The notes: a model not told the origin generated them from the letters alone. A DNA stretch of 64,000 nucleotides from Porticoccaceae bacterium (GCA_029248755.1 JAQWIR010000031.1:1-64000); one strand, 5' to 3'; positions 17,087 to 26,415 are shown, counted from the first letter of the stretch. Made by a program: numbers and translations.

Positions 17087-17163
17087 GGACCGGTAGTTCA
17101 GCTGGTTAGAATGCCGGCCTGTCACGCCGGAGGTCGCGGGTTCGAGTCCCGTCCGGTCCGCCA
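17087..17163 (+). tRNA. tRNA-Asp (GTC)
   Basis: GGACCGG/CCGGTCC acceptor, D-arm GTTCAGCTGGTTAGAAT, anticodon loop CTGTCAC (anticodon GTC), T-arm CGCGGGTTCGAGTCCCG, discriminator G, encoded CCA. The last 19 bases plus the terminator are duplicated 181 bp downstream. Confidence 0.98.
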
Positions 17164-17389
17164 ATAACTATTAAAGGCTACTTCGAAAGAAGTGGCCTTT
17201 TTTATTGCGCGACTGAGCGTAAGGACGAGAACCCTGTTCGACAAACTAAGCCTACGGATGAGTTTGGACGCACAGCTTGACTGGGCGCCCCCTAGGGGTG
17301 AAAAAACCTTAAGGGTTTTTGAATCAGTCCCGTCCGGTCCGCCAATAACTATTAAAGGCTACTTCGAAAGAAGTGGCCTTTTTTATTGC
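17145..17389 (+). repeat. tRNA-Asp 3'-end duplication (element C)
   Basis: An exact 64-bp repeat occurs at 17145-17208 and 17326-17389, period 181 bp. It consists of the last 19 bases of tRNA-Asp (AGTCCCGTCCGGTCCGCCA) plus its terminator (GGCTACTTC-GAAA-GAAGTGGCC-TTTTTT). The 117-bp spacer holds GAGCGTAAGGACGAGAACCCTGTTCGA and GCCCCCTAGGGGTGA, blocks related to the tRNA-Arg spacer. Exact identity of the copies implies recent duplication or ongoing conversion. Confidence 0.85.
17173..17204 (+). terminator. Terminator after tRNA-Asp
   Basis: AAAGGCTACTTC-GAAA-GAAGTGGCCTTTTTT is a nine-bp stem with a tetraloop and T tract nine bases past the CCA of tRNA-Asp. An identical second copy lies at 17354-17385. 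Confidence 0.85.
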
Positions 17390-17684
17390 CCAGTAAAAAT
17401 CCAAATTTGTCATAACTGATACTAAAGCTATAATTTTAATCTTGTTAATCAGGCTAAAATGACCTTTTTTATGGCAAAACATCTAACAACAAAAGGTCCA
17501 TACATAACATGCAATCCGATAAAGTTTGTGATACTTTAAGTTTGTTATAAAAAATCTATGGCAAAATAATCCATGATTTTAAAAATTAAATAAAAAAATA
17601 ATAGCTATTTAGCCAAGGAAGAAAGAAAAGCAAAATGGATAAGCAGTTAAAGGAAATTTTACACTAAATAAATAGGGGAAGATT
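17390..17684. other. AT-rich upstream region of the TonB receptor
   Basis: No ORF is evident. The stretch is AT-rich, with TTGTGATACTTTAAGTTTGT and TATAAAA (about 17526-17550) as a possible promoter and GGGGAAG as the receptor RBS just before ATG 17685. No riboswitch or Fur-box palindrome was recognised. Confidence 0.3.
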
Positions 17685-20387
17685 ATGAAACGTTTTAACA
17701 AAAAAAGTACTTACGTTTCGCTCGCAGTTTCAGCCTTTTTAGCAGCTGGATCTGCCATTGCGGAAATAGAAGAAATTACAGTTACAGCGACTAAAAGAGC
17801 CCAGTCTCTTCAAGATGTCCCATTAACTGTCTCAGTAACCAGTGCAGAAACCATTAAGCAATCAAGTATTGTTGATCTAATTGATTTGCAAACAGCGGTT
17901 CCATCATTGCGTGTTAACCAGCTTCAAAGCTCCGCTCAAACCAACTTTGTAATTCGTGGCTTTGGTAACGGTGCTAATAACCCAGGTATCGAGCCTGCTG
18001 TATTAGTTCTTATCGATGGTGTGCCAAGATCTCGTTCATCTTCTTCATTGGCTGATTTGCCTACTATAGAACGCGTAGAGGTATTAAGCGGGCCACAGTC
18101 TACCCTATTCGGTAAAAATGCCTCTGCTGGCGTTATTAGCATTACCACAAAAGCGCCCGAGGGTGAATTTGGTGGATTGATTGAAACCACTGTTGGCAAT
18201 TATGGCACCCAAATCGTTAAGGGAACTGTTACAGGCCCATTGGCTGACAATCTATCTTATCGCGTATCCGCCAGCTCTAATGAAAACGATGGTACCGCAG
18301 TAAACCTAATGGATAACAGTGCATTAAATAATCGTGATCGATCTGCATTTAGAGCACAACTAGCATGGGATGTTTCAGACAATTTATCAGCTAGAATGAT
18401 TTATGACCAAGATAAAATCGATGAAGCATGCTGTGTCACTGGCCCATTATTTAGAGGCCCGGCAAGTGAAGTTAGTGACGATATTGGTGGCGTAAGCTTA
18501 GCTCTGGACGCTACTCCTTGGGATCGTCAAATTTATATGAACTTTGAGCCATACAATAAGGTAGAAAATGATGGTATTTCACTTCATATAGAGAAAGACC
18601 TTGGTTATGCAACACTAACCTCGATCACTTCAGACCGAAGCACCGAAATGAATTCTAATTTTGATGCTGATTTCTCAAGTGCAAACTTGGTTCAAGAAAA
18701 TAAACTTGATTATAAGTTTGATACCTTTACCCAAGAATTACGACTTACTTCTAATAATGACTCCGACGTCCAATGGACCTTGGGAGCCTTTTATTCTGAT
18801 GAAACCACTTACAACAATAGAACAGTAGTATTTGGTGATCAAATTGGTCCCTACGCAGATGACTTAATTCTTAAACTTACCGCCGGTGAAAATGGTCTCG
18901 ATAGTATAGCTGAGGCCGTTGCTCAAGGTGCCGCACTTCAAGTTATTGCCGGCCAAATTGCTGCAGAAGCTGCTGAACTCGGCGTTGCTCTAACAGATGA
19001 GCAAGTTCAAACTCAAGCTACAACTCAATTTGGTGGTATTATTGCTAATTCTGGAATGGCTGGTGTCAATGGCGTACTAACTGCAGCTCAAGAACAAGGT
19101 GTGGCAGTAATGACTAGCGATCAAATGAGAGCTCAGTTCTTTGTTCCTGGTGGCGGCTCTACCGGCGAGATATTTGATATGGAATCTAAAACAGTCTCTG
19201 TTTTCGCTGATATTGAGTTTCCCGTGGCAGAAAACTGGAGAGCTAATATCGGCATTAACAAAACTCGAGATAAGAAAACTGTGGTTTCCGATGTAGGCGG
19301 CAATATTGTAGATTTTTTTGCGACCTTACCTTTAGCTACTGTTGATCCGAGACTTTTAGCGGTTCAATTCTTCCCACCATTTACTGATTACCCAAATGCC
19401 ACAGAAGATGGTATTTTCAAAACAGATGATCTTACTCACACACTTCGTTTAACCCACGATTTGAGTGAAAATACTAAAGCCTATGTATCACACTCTACTG
19501 GCTTTAAACCAACGTCTGTTAACTTGTCAGTAAATGCTGTAACTCGTCGAGCAGCGGAACCTGAATTTTCAGAAAACCTTGAGATGGGTTTAAAGCATAG
19601 CTATGAGCAAGGATATGTAAATATTGCTTTATTTGATCAAAATATCGAGAACTTCCAGTCCAATACATTCATTGGTAATGGCTTTCAACTTGTCAATGCC
19701 GGTGATCAAAGACACCGAGGTATTGAATTTGATATATCCCATCAATTAGATGATCAATGGAAGCTTGGCCTTTCTGCAATAAAAATCGATGCAGAATATG
19801 AAAGCTTTGTGAATGGGCCTTGTAGTGATGTAAATCTTCCTAATGGTGTGGTTGTATTCCCCTCTGTAGATTGTGACAATGTTCCACAAACCGATGAGAA
19901 TGGTGATACAGTCCTAGATGCTGCTGGCGAAGCTGTTATGGTTTCACGAAATTTTGCTGATCTTGAAGGGCAAGCCCCAGCTGGTATCCATGATTGGAGC
20001 GCAAACCTAAATGCGACCTATTCATTTAATGTAAGTGATGCTGTATCAAGCTTTTTAAGACTAGAATATGTCTATGAATCTGAGGTTCAGGTTGTTGAGA
20101 ATGTTCCAGCAGTTGTGGCACCTTTGTCTGCTTTATACAACAGCGCGGCATACTCTGTTGCTGAAGGTAATGCAAATATCCCTGCCACTCGCAGCACTAA
20201 AAACTTCAATATGAGCATGGGCTTCACTCATAACCCAAGTGGTATTGAAGTAATGCTATGGGGACGCAACTTGACTAACCATGAGTCATTGCTATCTGCA
20301 TTCCCAACCACTGCAGCCCCAGGAAGCTACGGCGGCTATCCTAATGCACCACGTACTTATGGTTTAACGGCTAGAGCAAGCTTCTAG
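17685..20387 (+). CDS. [13 protein letters not shown] outer-membrane receptor
   Basis: A 900-residue receptor with a signal peptide (to about residue 26, SAIA), a TonB box (EEITVTATKR), a plug domain (VPLTVSVTSAETI, VLIDGVPRS, IERVEVLSGPQSTLFGKNASAGVI) and a C-terminal barrel ending in aromatic TARASF. The style matches receptors of marine and sphingomonad-like bacteria. The substrate is unknown. It is unusual in holding an Ala/Gln-rich, probably helical segment at about residues 391-488 (AEAVAQGAALQVIAGQIAAE) in place of a short barrel loop. It stands alone between tRNA-Asp and hslV with its own terminator. Confidence 0.95.
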   Translation: MKRFNKKSTYVSLAVSAFLAAGSAIAEIEEITVTATKRAQSLQDVPLTVSVTSAETIKQSSIVDLIDLQTAVPSLRVNQLQSSAQTNFVIRGFGNGANNPGIEPAVLVLIDGVPRSRSSSSLADLPTIERVEVLSGPQSTLFGKNASAGVISITTKAPEGEFGGLIETTVGNYGTQIVKGTVTGPLADNLSYRVSASSNENDGTAVNLMDNSALNNRDRSAFRAQLAWDVSDNLSARMIYDQDKIDEACCVTGPLFRGPASEVSDDIGGVSLALDATPWDRQIYMNFEPYNKVENDGISLHIEKDLGYATLTSITSDRSTEMNSNFDADFSSANLVQENKLDYKFDTFTQELRLTSNNDSDVQWTLGAFYSDETTYNNRTVVFGDQIGPYADDLILKLTAGENGLDSIAEAVAQGAALQVIAGQIAAEAAELGVALTDEQVQTQATTQFGGIIANSGMAGVNGVLTAAQEQGVAVMTSDQMRAQFFVPGGGSTGEIFDMESKTVSVFADIEFPVAENWRANIGINKTRDKKTVVSDVGGNIVDFFATLPLATVDPRLLAVQFFPPFTDYPNATEDGIFKTDDLTHTLRLTHDLSENTKAYVSHSTGFKPTSVNLSVNAVTRRAAEPEFSENLEMGLKHSYEQGYVNIALFDQNIENFQSNTFIGNGFQLVNAGDQRHRGIEFDISHQLDDQWKLGLSAIKIDAEYESFVNGPCSDVNLPNGVVVFPSVDCDNVPQTDENGDTVLDAAGEAVMVSRNFADLEGQAPAGIHDWSANLNATYSFNVSDAVSSFLRLEYVYESEVQVVENVPAVVAPLSALYNSAAYSVAEGNANIPATRSTKNFNMSMGFTHNPSGIEVMLWGRNLTNHESLLSAFPTTAAPGSYGGYPNAPRTYGLTARASF

Positions 20388-20412
20388 TTTCAAGCCTAGT
20401 AAGTAAAATTAA

Positions 20413-20440
20413 AGGACGGGCATTGCCCGTCCTTTTTTTT
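20413..20440 (+). terminator. Terminator after the TonB receptor
   Basis: AGGACGGGCATTGCCCGTCC followed by eight T residues is a strong intrinsic terminator 25 bp past the receptor stop. It separates the receptor from hslV. Confidence 0.9.
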
Positions 20441-20526
20441 ATCTTTTTTTGTCCGCTTGACATAAAAACATTGAATTTTTAGCAATCGCCCCCATCTAAT
20501 TATTAAACCCAAAGAGGTAATTAAAA

Positions 20527-21072
20527 ATGGATCAATATCGAGGAACCACAATTCTGTCTGTGCGTCGCAATGGCAAAGTGGTTATTGGCGGTGATGGTCA
20601 GGTGAGTCTGGGCAACACTGTTATGAAAGGCAATGCGCGCAAAGTACGCCGCCTGTATAACGGCAAGGTTATCGCGGGATTTGCGGGTGGTACGGCAGAT
20701 GCCTTTACGTTATTTGAGCGTTTTGAAGCCAAACTTGAAATGCATCAGGGTCAGTTAACCCGTGCAGCGGTTGAGTTGGCTAAGGATTGGCGCACCGATC
20801 GCATGTTGCGCAAATTAGAGGCTCTGTTAGCGGTGGCTGATAGCGAGGCATCGTTAATTATTACCGGTAATGGTGATGTGATTCAGCCAGAAGACGATTT
20901 AATTGCTATTGGCTCCGGTGGCCCCTTTGCACAATCTGCCGCTAAGGCGCTGTTGGATAATACTGAGATGGATGCTCGCTCCATTGTTGAGCAGGGTCTT
21001 AGTATTGCCGGCGATATTTGTATCTATACTAATCACAATCGCACCATTGAAGAATTAGACTGTAAAGAATAA
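20527..21072 (+). CDS. hslV: ATP-dependent protease subunit HslV
   Basis: A 181-residue threonine peptidase of the HslUV (ClpYQ) complex. [19 protein letters not shown] and [22 protein letters not shown] are hallmark sequences. The catalytic N-terminal Thr would be Thr7 after removal of the short propeptide MDQYRG, the form seen in beta- and some gammaproteobacteria, whereas E. coli and Pseudomonas begin MTTI. AAAGAGGT is the RBS. It is 10 bp upstream of hslU in an operon. Confidence 0.98.
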   Translation: MDQYRGTTILSVRRNGKVVIGGDGQVSLGNTVMKGNARKVRRLYNGKVIAGFAGGTADAFTLFERFEAKLEMHQGQLTRAAVELAKDWRTDRMLRKLEALLAVADSEASLIITGNGDVIQPEDDLIAIGSGGPFAQSAAKALLDNTEMDARSIVEQGLSIAGDICIYTNHNRTIEELDCKE

Positions 21073-21082
21073 AGGTATTTGT

Positions 21083-22417
21083 ATGTCTCAAATGACTCCA
21101 AGAGAAATTGTTCATGAGCTAAACCGCCATATTATTGGTCAGGATGATGCAAAACGTGCCGTAGCTATTGCCTTGCGCAACCGTTGGCGCCGATCGCAAC
21201 TAGACACAGAAATGCGCAATGAAGTCACCCCTAAGAATATTCTAATGATTGGGCCAACGGGCGTGGGTAAAACTGAAATTGCCCGCCGCTTAGCCCGCCT
21301 TGCCAATGCGCCCTTTGTAAAGGTAGAAGCCACTAAGTTTACTGAGGTAGGCTATGTAGGAAAAGATGTTGAGTCCATTATTCGCGACTTAGTTGAAACA
21401 GCGGTTAAACAACGCCGAGAACAGGAGATCACTAAGGTAGAGCAGCGTGCTATAGATGCCGCTGAAGAGCGTATTTTAGATGCTCTACTTACGCCAGCTC
21501 GTGGCTCTGGCTCTGACGCTGAAGAAGAGAGAGACTCTACTACGCGCCAAGTATTTCGCAAAAAACTACGAGAGGGCTCTTTGGATGATAAAGAAATTGA
21601 AATAGAGCTCAGTCAAATATCCGCAGGGGTTGAGATTATGGCGCCCCCAGGTATGGAAGAGATGACCTCTCAGCTGCAAAATATGTTTAGCAATATGAAT
21701 AAGGGCGAAAAAGCGACTCGCAAAATTACTGTTGCTGACGCCATGAAACAGCTGAAAGATGAGGAAGCCTCTAAGTTAATTAACGAAGAAGAAATTAAAG
21801 CCAGTGCGGTTGAAGCCGCCGAACAAAATGGGATTGTTTTTCTTGATGAAATCGATAAGGTCTGTCGTCGCGGTGAGGCCGGTGGTGCCGATGTGTCGCG
21901 CGAGGGTGTTCAACGCGACCTATTACCTCTTATCGAAGGCAGTACGGTTTCGACCAAATACGGCATGATCAAAACCGATCATATTTTATTTATTGCCTCT
22001 GGGGCTTTTCACCTTTCTAAGCCCTCTGATTTAATTCCAGAACTACAGGGCCGATTACCTATTCGTGTAGAGCTTAACTCACTGGTGGTTGATGATCTTG
22101 AACGAATTCTTACTGAACCTAAGGCTTCATTAACCAAGCAATACTGTGCCTTGCTGGATACCGAAAATCTAACCGTTAATTTTAAAAATGACGGTGTAAG
22201 GCGCATTGCCGAGTTAGCGTTTGAAGTCAACGAAAGTACCGAAAATATTGGCGCACGTCGATTACACACTATTTTAGAGCGCTTGTTAGAAGAGATTTCT
22301 TTTGAGGCCTCTGATTTGGGTGCTAAAGACGAAACTATTATTATCGATAAAGCTTTTGTCGATCAAAACCTAAGTGAGCTAGCGCAGAATGAGGATCTTT
22401 CGCGCTTTATTCTTTAA
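21083..22417 (+). CDS. hslU: HslU unfoldase ATPase
   Basis: A 444-residue AAA+ ATPase that unfolds substrates for HslV. Walker A is GPTGVGKT (57-64), the pore motif GYVGKDVES follows, the I-domain is about 110-235, Walker B is [10 protein letters not shown], and sensor II is [16 protein letters not shown]. The C-terminal tail (DLSRFIL) is the segment that inserts into HslV. The length equals the family norm. It follows hslV closely and is followed by the DUF971 gene after 9 bp. Confidence 0.99.
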   Translation: MSQMTPREIVHELNRHIIGQDDAKRAVAIALRNRWRRSQLDTEMRNEVTPKNILMIGPTGVGKTEIARRLARLANAPFVKVEATKFTEVGYVGKDVESIIRDLVETAVKQRREQEITKVEQRAIDAAEERILDALLTPARGSGSDAEEERDSTTRQVFRKKLREGSLDDKEIEIELSQISAGVEIMAPPGMEEMTSQLQNMFSNMNKGEKATRKITVADAMKQLKDEEASKLINEEEIKASAVEAAEQNGIVFLDEIDKVCRRGEAGGADVSREGVQRDLLPLIEGSTVSTKYGMIKTDHILFIASGAFHLSKPSDLIPELQGRLPIRVELNSLVVDDLERILTEPKASLTKQYCALLDTENLTVNFKNDGVRRIAELAFEVNESTENIGARRLHTILERLLEEISFEASDLGAKDETIIIDKAFVDQNLSELAQNEDLSRFIL

Positions 22418-22426
22418 GGACGTTAG

Positions 22427-22807
22427 ATGATGTCCACGCCAATAAAAGTTGTAGTCGTCAAATCAAAAGATTGCCTTTTGATTGCCTACTCTGATGGTCA
22501 GGAATATAACCTGCCCGCTGAATTTCTGCGCGTTTATTCCCCAAGCGCCGAAGTTCGGGGTCACGGCGAAGGTAACGAAACTCTGCAATTTGGCAAACGC
22601 GAGGTAAAGATTTCTTCACTGGAGCAAGCGGGAAACTATGCGCTGCAAATTGTGTTTAACGATGGTCATGACTCTGGTATTTACAGCTGGGAATATCTTC
22701 AGCAATTAGCTGAGAATTATGACGAAAAATGGGCGAGATACCTTGAAAAAATCCACAATGCTGGACTCAGTCGCGACCAAGACTCCCAAGTTATTAAACT
22801 AATGTAA
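22427..22807 (+). CDS. DUF971 (GBBH-like N-terminal domain) protein
   Basis: A 126-residue protein of the DUF971 family, which matches the N-terminal domain of gamma-butyrobetaine hydroxylase. Family features are YNLPAEFLRVYSPSAEVRGHG and GNYALQIVFNDGHDSGIYSWEYL. The function is unknown; the family sits beside hslVU in Pseudomonas and relatives. It starts ATGATG; the first ATG is used here, and the second costs one residue. Nine bp from hslU suggests the same operon. Confidence 0.92.
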   Translation: MMSTPIKVVVVKSKDCLLIAYSDGQEYNLPAEFLRVYSPSAEVRGHGEGNETLQFGKREVKISSLEQAGNYALQIVFNDGHDSGIYSWEYLQQLAENYDEKWARYLEKIHNAGLSRDQDSQVIKLM

Positions 22808-22897
22808 CCAACACTTAAACCCTTCTTATTAATTGTTTACGTATCTATAGACTCGGATACCCTATTGGCTTAACTCTCGCTAGAATTGCGCTACAAT

Positions 22898-22936
22898 AGC
22901 GCTAAAACAGCGCTAAAACAGCGCTAAAACAGCGCT
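22898..22936. repeat. 11-bp tandem repeat AGCGCTAAAAC
   Basis: Three exact tandem copies of AGCGCTAAAAC (22898-22930) and a fourth truncated AGCGCT (22931-22936), preceded by a looser copy (TTGCGCTACAAT), end 24 bp before the ubiE ATG. AGCGCT is self-complementary and the 11-bp period is close to one DNA turn. Confidence 0.85.
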
Positions 22937-22960
22937 TCAATTAAATGGAAACTATGGAAC

Positions 22961-23707
22961 ATGTCTGAAAAAACCACTGATTTTGGATACAAAAAAGTTA
23001 ATGTAGAAGAAAAGGCTGGCAAAGTAGCCGAAGTCTTTCATTCTGTAGCTGGCAATTATGATCTGATGAATGATCTGATGTCAGGTGGCATTCATCGTCT
23101 ATGGAAACGTGTCACTATTGAAATGTCAGGGGTTCGTCCGGGCCATCATGTTCTAGATATAGCGGGCGGCACCGGTGACTTAGCCGCCAAATTTTCGCGT
23201 ATTGTTGGGCCTGAGGGTACGGTAGTTTTGGCCGATATCAATGACTCTATGCTCAAAGTGGGGCGAGATAGATTGGTCGATCGAGGCATTACTGACAATG
23301 TGCGCTTTTCCCAAGCTGATGCCCAGCATCTGCCCTTTCCTGATAATACCTTTGATGTGATTACCATTGCTTTTGGCTTAAGAAATGTCACTGATAAAGA
23401 CATGGCATTGCGCTCTATGCTGAGAGTATTGAAGCCAGGTGGCAAACTACTCGTTCTTGAGTTTTCAAAACCACCCAATCCACTATTATCAAAAATTTAT
23501 GATGGCTATTCGTTTAATATATTGCCAAAGCTGGGTAAGTTATTTGCTAACGATGCTGATAGTTATCAATATTTAGCTGAATCTATTCGCATGCACCCCA
23601 ATCAAGAAACATTATTGCAAATGATGGATACAGCTGGCTTTGAAAATACCGATTACCACAATATGACCGGTGGTATTGTCGCTCTGCATCGCGGAGTAAA
23701 GCCTTAG
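22961..23707 (+). CDS. ubiE: Ubiquinone/menaquinone C-methyltransferase UbiE
   Basis: A 248-residue SAM-dependent methyltransferase for the C-methylation step of ubiquinone. It has the family opening [35 protein letters not shown], motif [13 protein letters not shown], post-I VVLADIN, and [16 protein letters not shown]. The length is typical. The stop overlaps the ubiJ start (TAGTG), so translation is coupled. An 11-bp tandem repeat lies in its leader. Confidence 0.98.
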   Translation: MSEKTTDFGYKKVNVEEKAGKVAEVFHSVAGNYDLMNDLMSGGIHRLWKRVTIEMSGVRPGHHVLDIAGGTGDLAAKFSRIVGPEGTVVLADINDSMLKVGRDRLVDRGITDNVRFSQADAQHLPFPDNTFDVITIAFGLRNVTDKDMALRSMLRVLKPGGKLLVLEFSKPPNPLLSKIYDGYSFNILPKLGKLFANDADSYQYLAESIRMHPNQETLLQMMDTAGFENTDYHNMTGGIVALHRGVKP

Positions 23708-24354
23708 TGATATTTGAAGCACTCCATACAACTGCAATCAATGGCCTAGAAACGGCTATTAATGCTGCTTTGAAATATGATCCTGGGACATTGCGCGATC
23801 TTTCAGAACTTGAGGGTCAGGTGCTGTTAATTGACTGTACTATGCCCAATATGCGCATTGCTATTGAATGTCGCCAACAGCAAATCACATTGCACTCTGA
23901 CTGGGAAGGTGAAGCGGCTGTTACCCTTCAAGGCTCTGTGATGGCACTGGCTAAAATGGCAGTAAATGCCTCTGATACAAGTTCTTTTTCTGGGTCTGGT
24001 GTTCAGCTATCGGGCAATTTAGAAACCCTTCACAAGCTCCATAAAATACTGTCAAAATTAAATATAGATTGGGATGGCGCACTAGCTGACCTCGTGGGTG
24101 ATATTCCTGCTCATATGATAGGATCTGCTGTTCGTAAATCAGCAGAAATATCCAGTGAAACCCTGCAAAGAGCCACCTCAGCCTTAACCGAAGTTGCACA
24201 GGAAGAACTGGAAATTATTCCCAGTCAAAATAGCTTTAAACAGTTTAAAAAAAATGTGCGTGAAATGGCATCTGATACCGATCGAATGATGGCTAGGTTC
24301 ACTGCATTGCGTGACAAAATAGATCAAGCTAATGATGGGAAGAATCAATCATGA
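23707..24354 (+). CDS. ubiJ: Ubiquinone biosynthesis accessory factor UbiJ
   Basis: A 215-residue protein with an N-terminal SCP2 lipid-binding domain (about 15-110, with ITLHSDWEGEAAVTLQGSVMAL) and a helical C-terminus. UbiJ with UbiK helps organise the soluble Ubi complex that binds lipid intermediates. It is translated from GTG 23707, which overlaps the ubiE TAG, and ends overlapping ubiB (ATGA). The ubiE-ubiJ-ubiB order is conserved in gammaproteobacteria. Confidence 0.95.
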   Translation: MIFEALHTTAINGLETAINAALKYDPGTLRDLSELEGQVLLIDCTMPNMRIAIECRQQQITLHSDWEGEAAVTLQGSVMALAKMAVNASDTSSFSGSGVQLSGNLETLHKLHKILSKLNIDWDGALADLVGDIPAHMIGSAVRKSAEISSETLQRATSALTEVAQEELEIIPSQNSFKQFKKNVREMASDTDRMMARFTALRDKIDQANDGKNQS

Positions 24355-25955
24355 GCTCGTTAAGCCGCCTTGCGAAAATTTACTATGTTGTCGGCAAATA
24401 TCGACTCGATAACCTCATCGACAAAAGCCGTTTACCTCTAACCATTCGCATTGCCCTTGCGCCTACCAAACTCATCCGCCAAAGCAAGCTGTCTCGTGGC
24501 GAGTGTTTGCGTCGTGCACTTGAAGAATTAGGTCCTATTTTTATCAAATTTGGTCAGTTGCTTTCAACCCGACCCGATCTTGTAGCACCAGATATCTGCG
24601 CTGAAATTAAGCATCTACAGGACAATGTAGCGCCCTTTTCATCGGAGATATTTACCGCCAGTGTTGAAACGGCACTGGAAGGTAAAGTTGAAGACATTTT
24701 CGCTGAATTCGATAAAACACCACTGGCCACAGCGTCCATTGCACAGGTGCATAAGGCGAGCTTAAAAGACGGTACAGAGGTGGTAGTTAAGTCCATAAGA
24801 CCCAATATCGAAAAAACCATTAGCCGTGATATAGCGCTGCTTTTTATCATCGCTAAATTGATCGCTAAATACAGCATTGATGGCCCAAGACTAAAGCCTG
24901 TCGAGGTGGTTGAAGATTACGAAAAAGTGATTTTTGGTGAGTTAAACCTGCAATCAGAGGGCGCTAATGCGTCACTTTTAAAGCATAACTTTGAACATTC
25001 CCCGCTATTACATGTACCACAAATACATTGGCCCTACTCTAATCAAAATGTGCTGGTTATGGAGCGTATTAGCGGTATACCAGTGACCAATATCGATGAC
25101 TTGAAAGCAGCGGGAGTCAACTTCAAGAACCTTGCTGAGCGTGGTGTCGAGATATTTTTTACTCAGGTATTTGAACACAACTTTTTTCATGCTGATATGC
25201 ATCCGGGCAATATCTTCGTAGATGTTAAAAACCCAGAAAACCCACGCTATATCGCCATCGATTGCGCCATTATGGGGTCATTAACCCGCGAAGATCAGTT
25301 CTATATGGCGCGTAATCTAATGGCCATATTTAAACGTGATTACACACAGGTAGCAGAGTTACATGTACGCTCGGGTTGGGTACCCAAGGATACCTCCATA
25401 GCAGAATTTACAACGGCTATTCGCTCGGTATGCGAACCTATTTTTGAAAGGCCACTAGGAGAGATTTCTCTGGGGCATATGTTGGTGAGCCTATTTAGTA
25501 CCGCACGCCAATTTAATATGGAAGTTCAGCCCTCTTTGGTGTTATTGCAAAAAACCCTCCTTAATATCGAAGGTCTAGGACGACAGCTGTATCCAGAATT
25601 AGATCTTTGGGCCACGGCGCAACCCTACTTAGAAAAGTGGCTCAAAGACCGCTATTCACCCAAAGCCATTATCAAACAACTCAAAAATGATCTGCCTGAT
25701 CTACTAGAAAAGCTTCCACAGGTGCCACCCATGATTTTTCAAGCATTGGAAAATCTTCAAGTACCGGCATCTGAGCATCCAGAAGTAAAAGCTGAGATAC
25801 GCTCAAAACCCAAATTATTAGGCTCGACGGGGGCTGTTATTGCTGGTCTTGGTTTAGGCCTATTGGCAACACAGTGGATGCCAATGGCAGAATCGATGTT
25901 TGTAATAGGCTCGGTTATTACCGCAAGCGGCATACTATTGATGCTATTTCGATAG
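24351..25955 (+). CDS. ubiB: UbiB kinase-like ATPase
   Basis: A 534-residue ABC1/ADCK-type kinase-like protein needed for ubiquinone synthesis. The Ala-rich and KxGQ region reads LEELGPIFIKFGQLLSTRPDLV. PLATASIAQVHKA follows, and the catalytic part has HADMHPGNIFV and YIAIDCAIMGSL. Two C-terminal transmembrane helices (about 490-532) anchor it in the inner membrane. The ATG overlaps the ubiJ stop. DCAIMG replaces the commoner DCGI/DFG-like DxG, with Ala in place of the Gly; close relatives would show whether that is normal. Confidence 0.97.
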   Translation: MSSLSRLAKIYYVVGKYRLDNLIDKSRLPLTIRIALAPTKLIRQSKLSRGECLRRALEELGPIFIKFGQLLSTRPDLVAPDICAEIKHLQDNVAPFSSEIFTASVETALEGKVEDIFAEFDKTPLATASIAQVHKASLKDGTEVVVKSIRPNIEKTISRDIALLFIIAKLIAKYSIDGPRLKPVEVVEDYEKVIFGELNLQSEGANASLLKHNFEHSPLLHVPQIHWPYSNQNVLVMERISGIPVTNIDDLKAAGVNFKNLAERGVEIFFTQVFEHNFFHADMHPGNIFVDVKNPENPRYIAIDCAIMGSLTREDQFYMARNLMAIFKRDYTQVAELHVRSGWVPKDTSIAEFTTAIRSVCEPIFERPLGEISLGHMLVSLFSTARQFNMEVQPSLVLLQKTLLNIEGLGRQLYPELDLWATAQPYLEKWLKDRYSPKAIIKQLKNDLPDLLEKLPQVPPMIFQALENLQVPASEHPEVKAEIRSKPKLLGSTGAVIAGLGLGLLATQWMPMAESMFVIGSVITASGILLMLFR

Positions 25956-26031
25956 GTTCATCCCTTTACATCCAATCTGTGACTGCCATAATGGCGCAAT
26001 TAAGTAGCAATAATTACTGTGGAGACTCAGT

Positions 26032-26415
26032 TTGAGTAACTTTCTCGACAAAATAACCTGGAATAGCGACGGACTTATTCCCGCTATCGCACAAGACCAT
26101 AAATCGGGAAGAATCCTGATGATGGCATGGATGAATGCCGAATCTTTAACCCTGACCGTTGAAGAGAACCGCGCCATTTACTGGTCGCGTTCGCGCCAAA
26201 AATTATGGCGTAAGGGCGAAGAATCAGGACATGTTCAACATATTAAAGAGATCCGACTCGACTGCGATAGCGATGTTATTATATTAACTGTTGATCAGGT
26301 GGGGGGTATCGCCTGCCATACAGGGAGAGAATCCTGTTTTTATTTCGTGCTTGAAGACGGCGAATGGGTCAGTGTCGACCCAGTATTAAAGAATCAAAAG
26401 GATATCTATTCATGA
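26032..26415 (+). CDS. hisI: Phosphoribosyl-AMP cyclohydrolase
   Basis: A 127-residue HisI catalysing step 3 of histidine synthesis. Family motifs are [32 protein letters not shown], the metal-binding [10 protein letters not shown] and [13 protein letters not shown]. The start is TTG 26032 ([10 protein letters not shown]), preceded by GGAG at proper spacing; no ATG or GTG fits better. Its TGA overlaps the ATG of hisE. Separate hisI and hisE genes beside ubiB match Pseudomonas. Confidence 0.97.
   Translation: MSNFLDKITWNSDGLIPAIAQDHKSGRILMMAWMNAESLTLTVEENRAIYWSRSRQKLWRKGEESGHVQHIKEIRLDCDSDVIILTVDQVGGIACHTGRESCFYFVLEDGEWVSVDPVLKNQKDIYS

Noticed and set aside
13840-17400. Integrated phage or genomic island using the tRNA genes as attachment sites
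   Set aside because: No integrase or phage genes lie between the repeats; the duplicated segments enclose only about 116 bp of non-coding DNA.
17192-17419. 75-aa ORF across the tRNA-Asp repeat
   Set aside because: It spans the terminator and duplicated tRNA end and has no protein-like features.
22898-22936. CRISPR array
   Set aside because: Units are 11 bp and directly adjacent with no spacers, and no cas genes are present.
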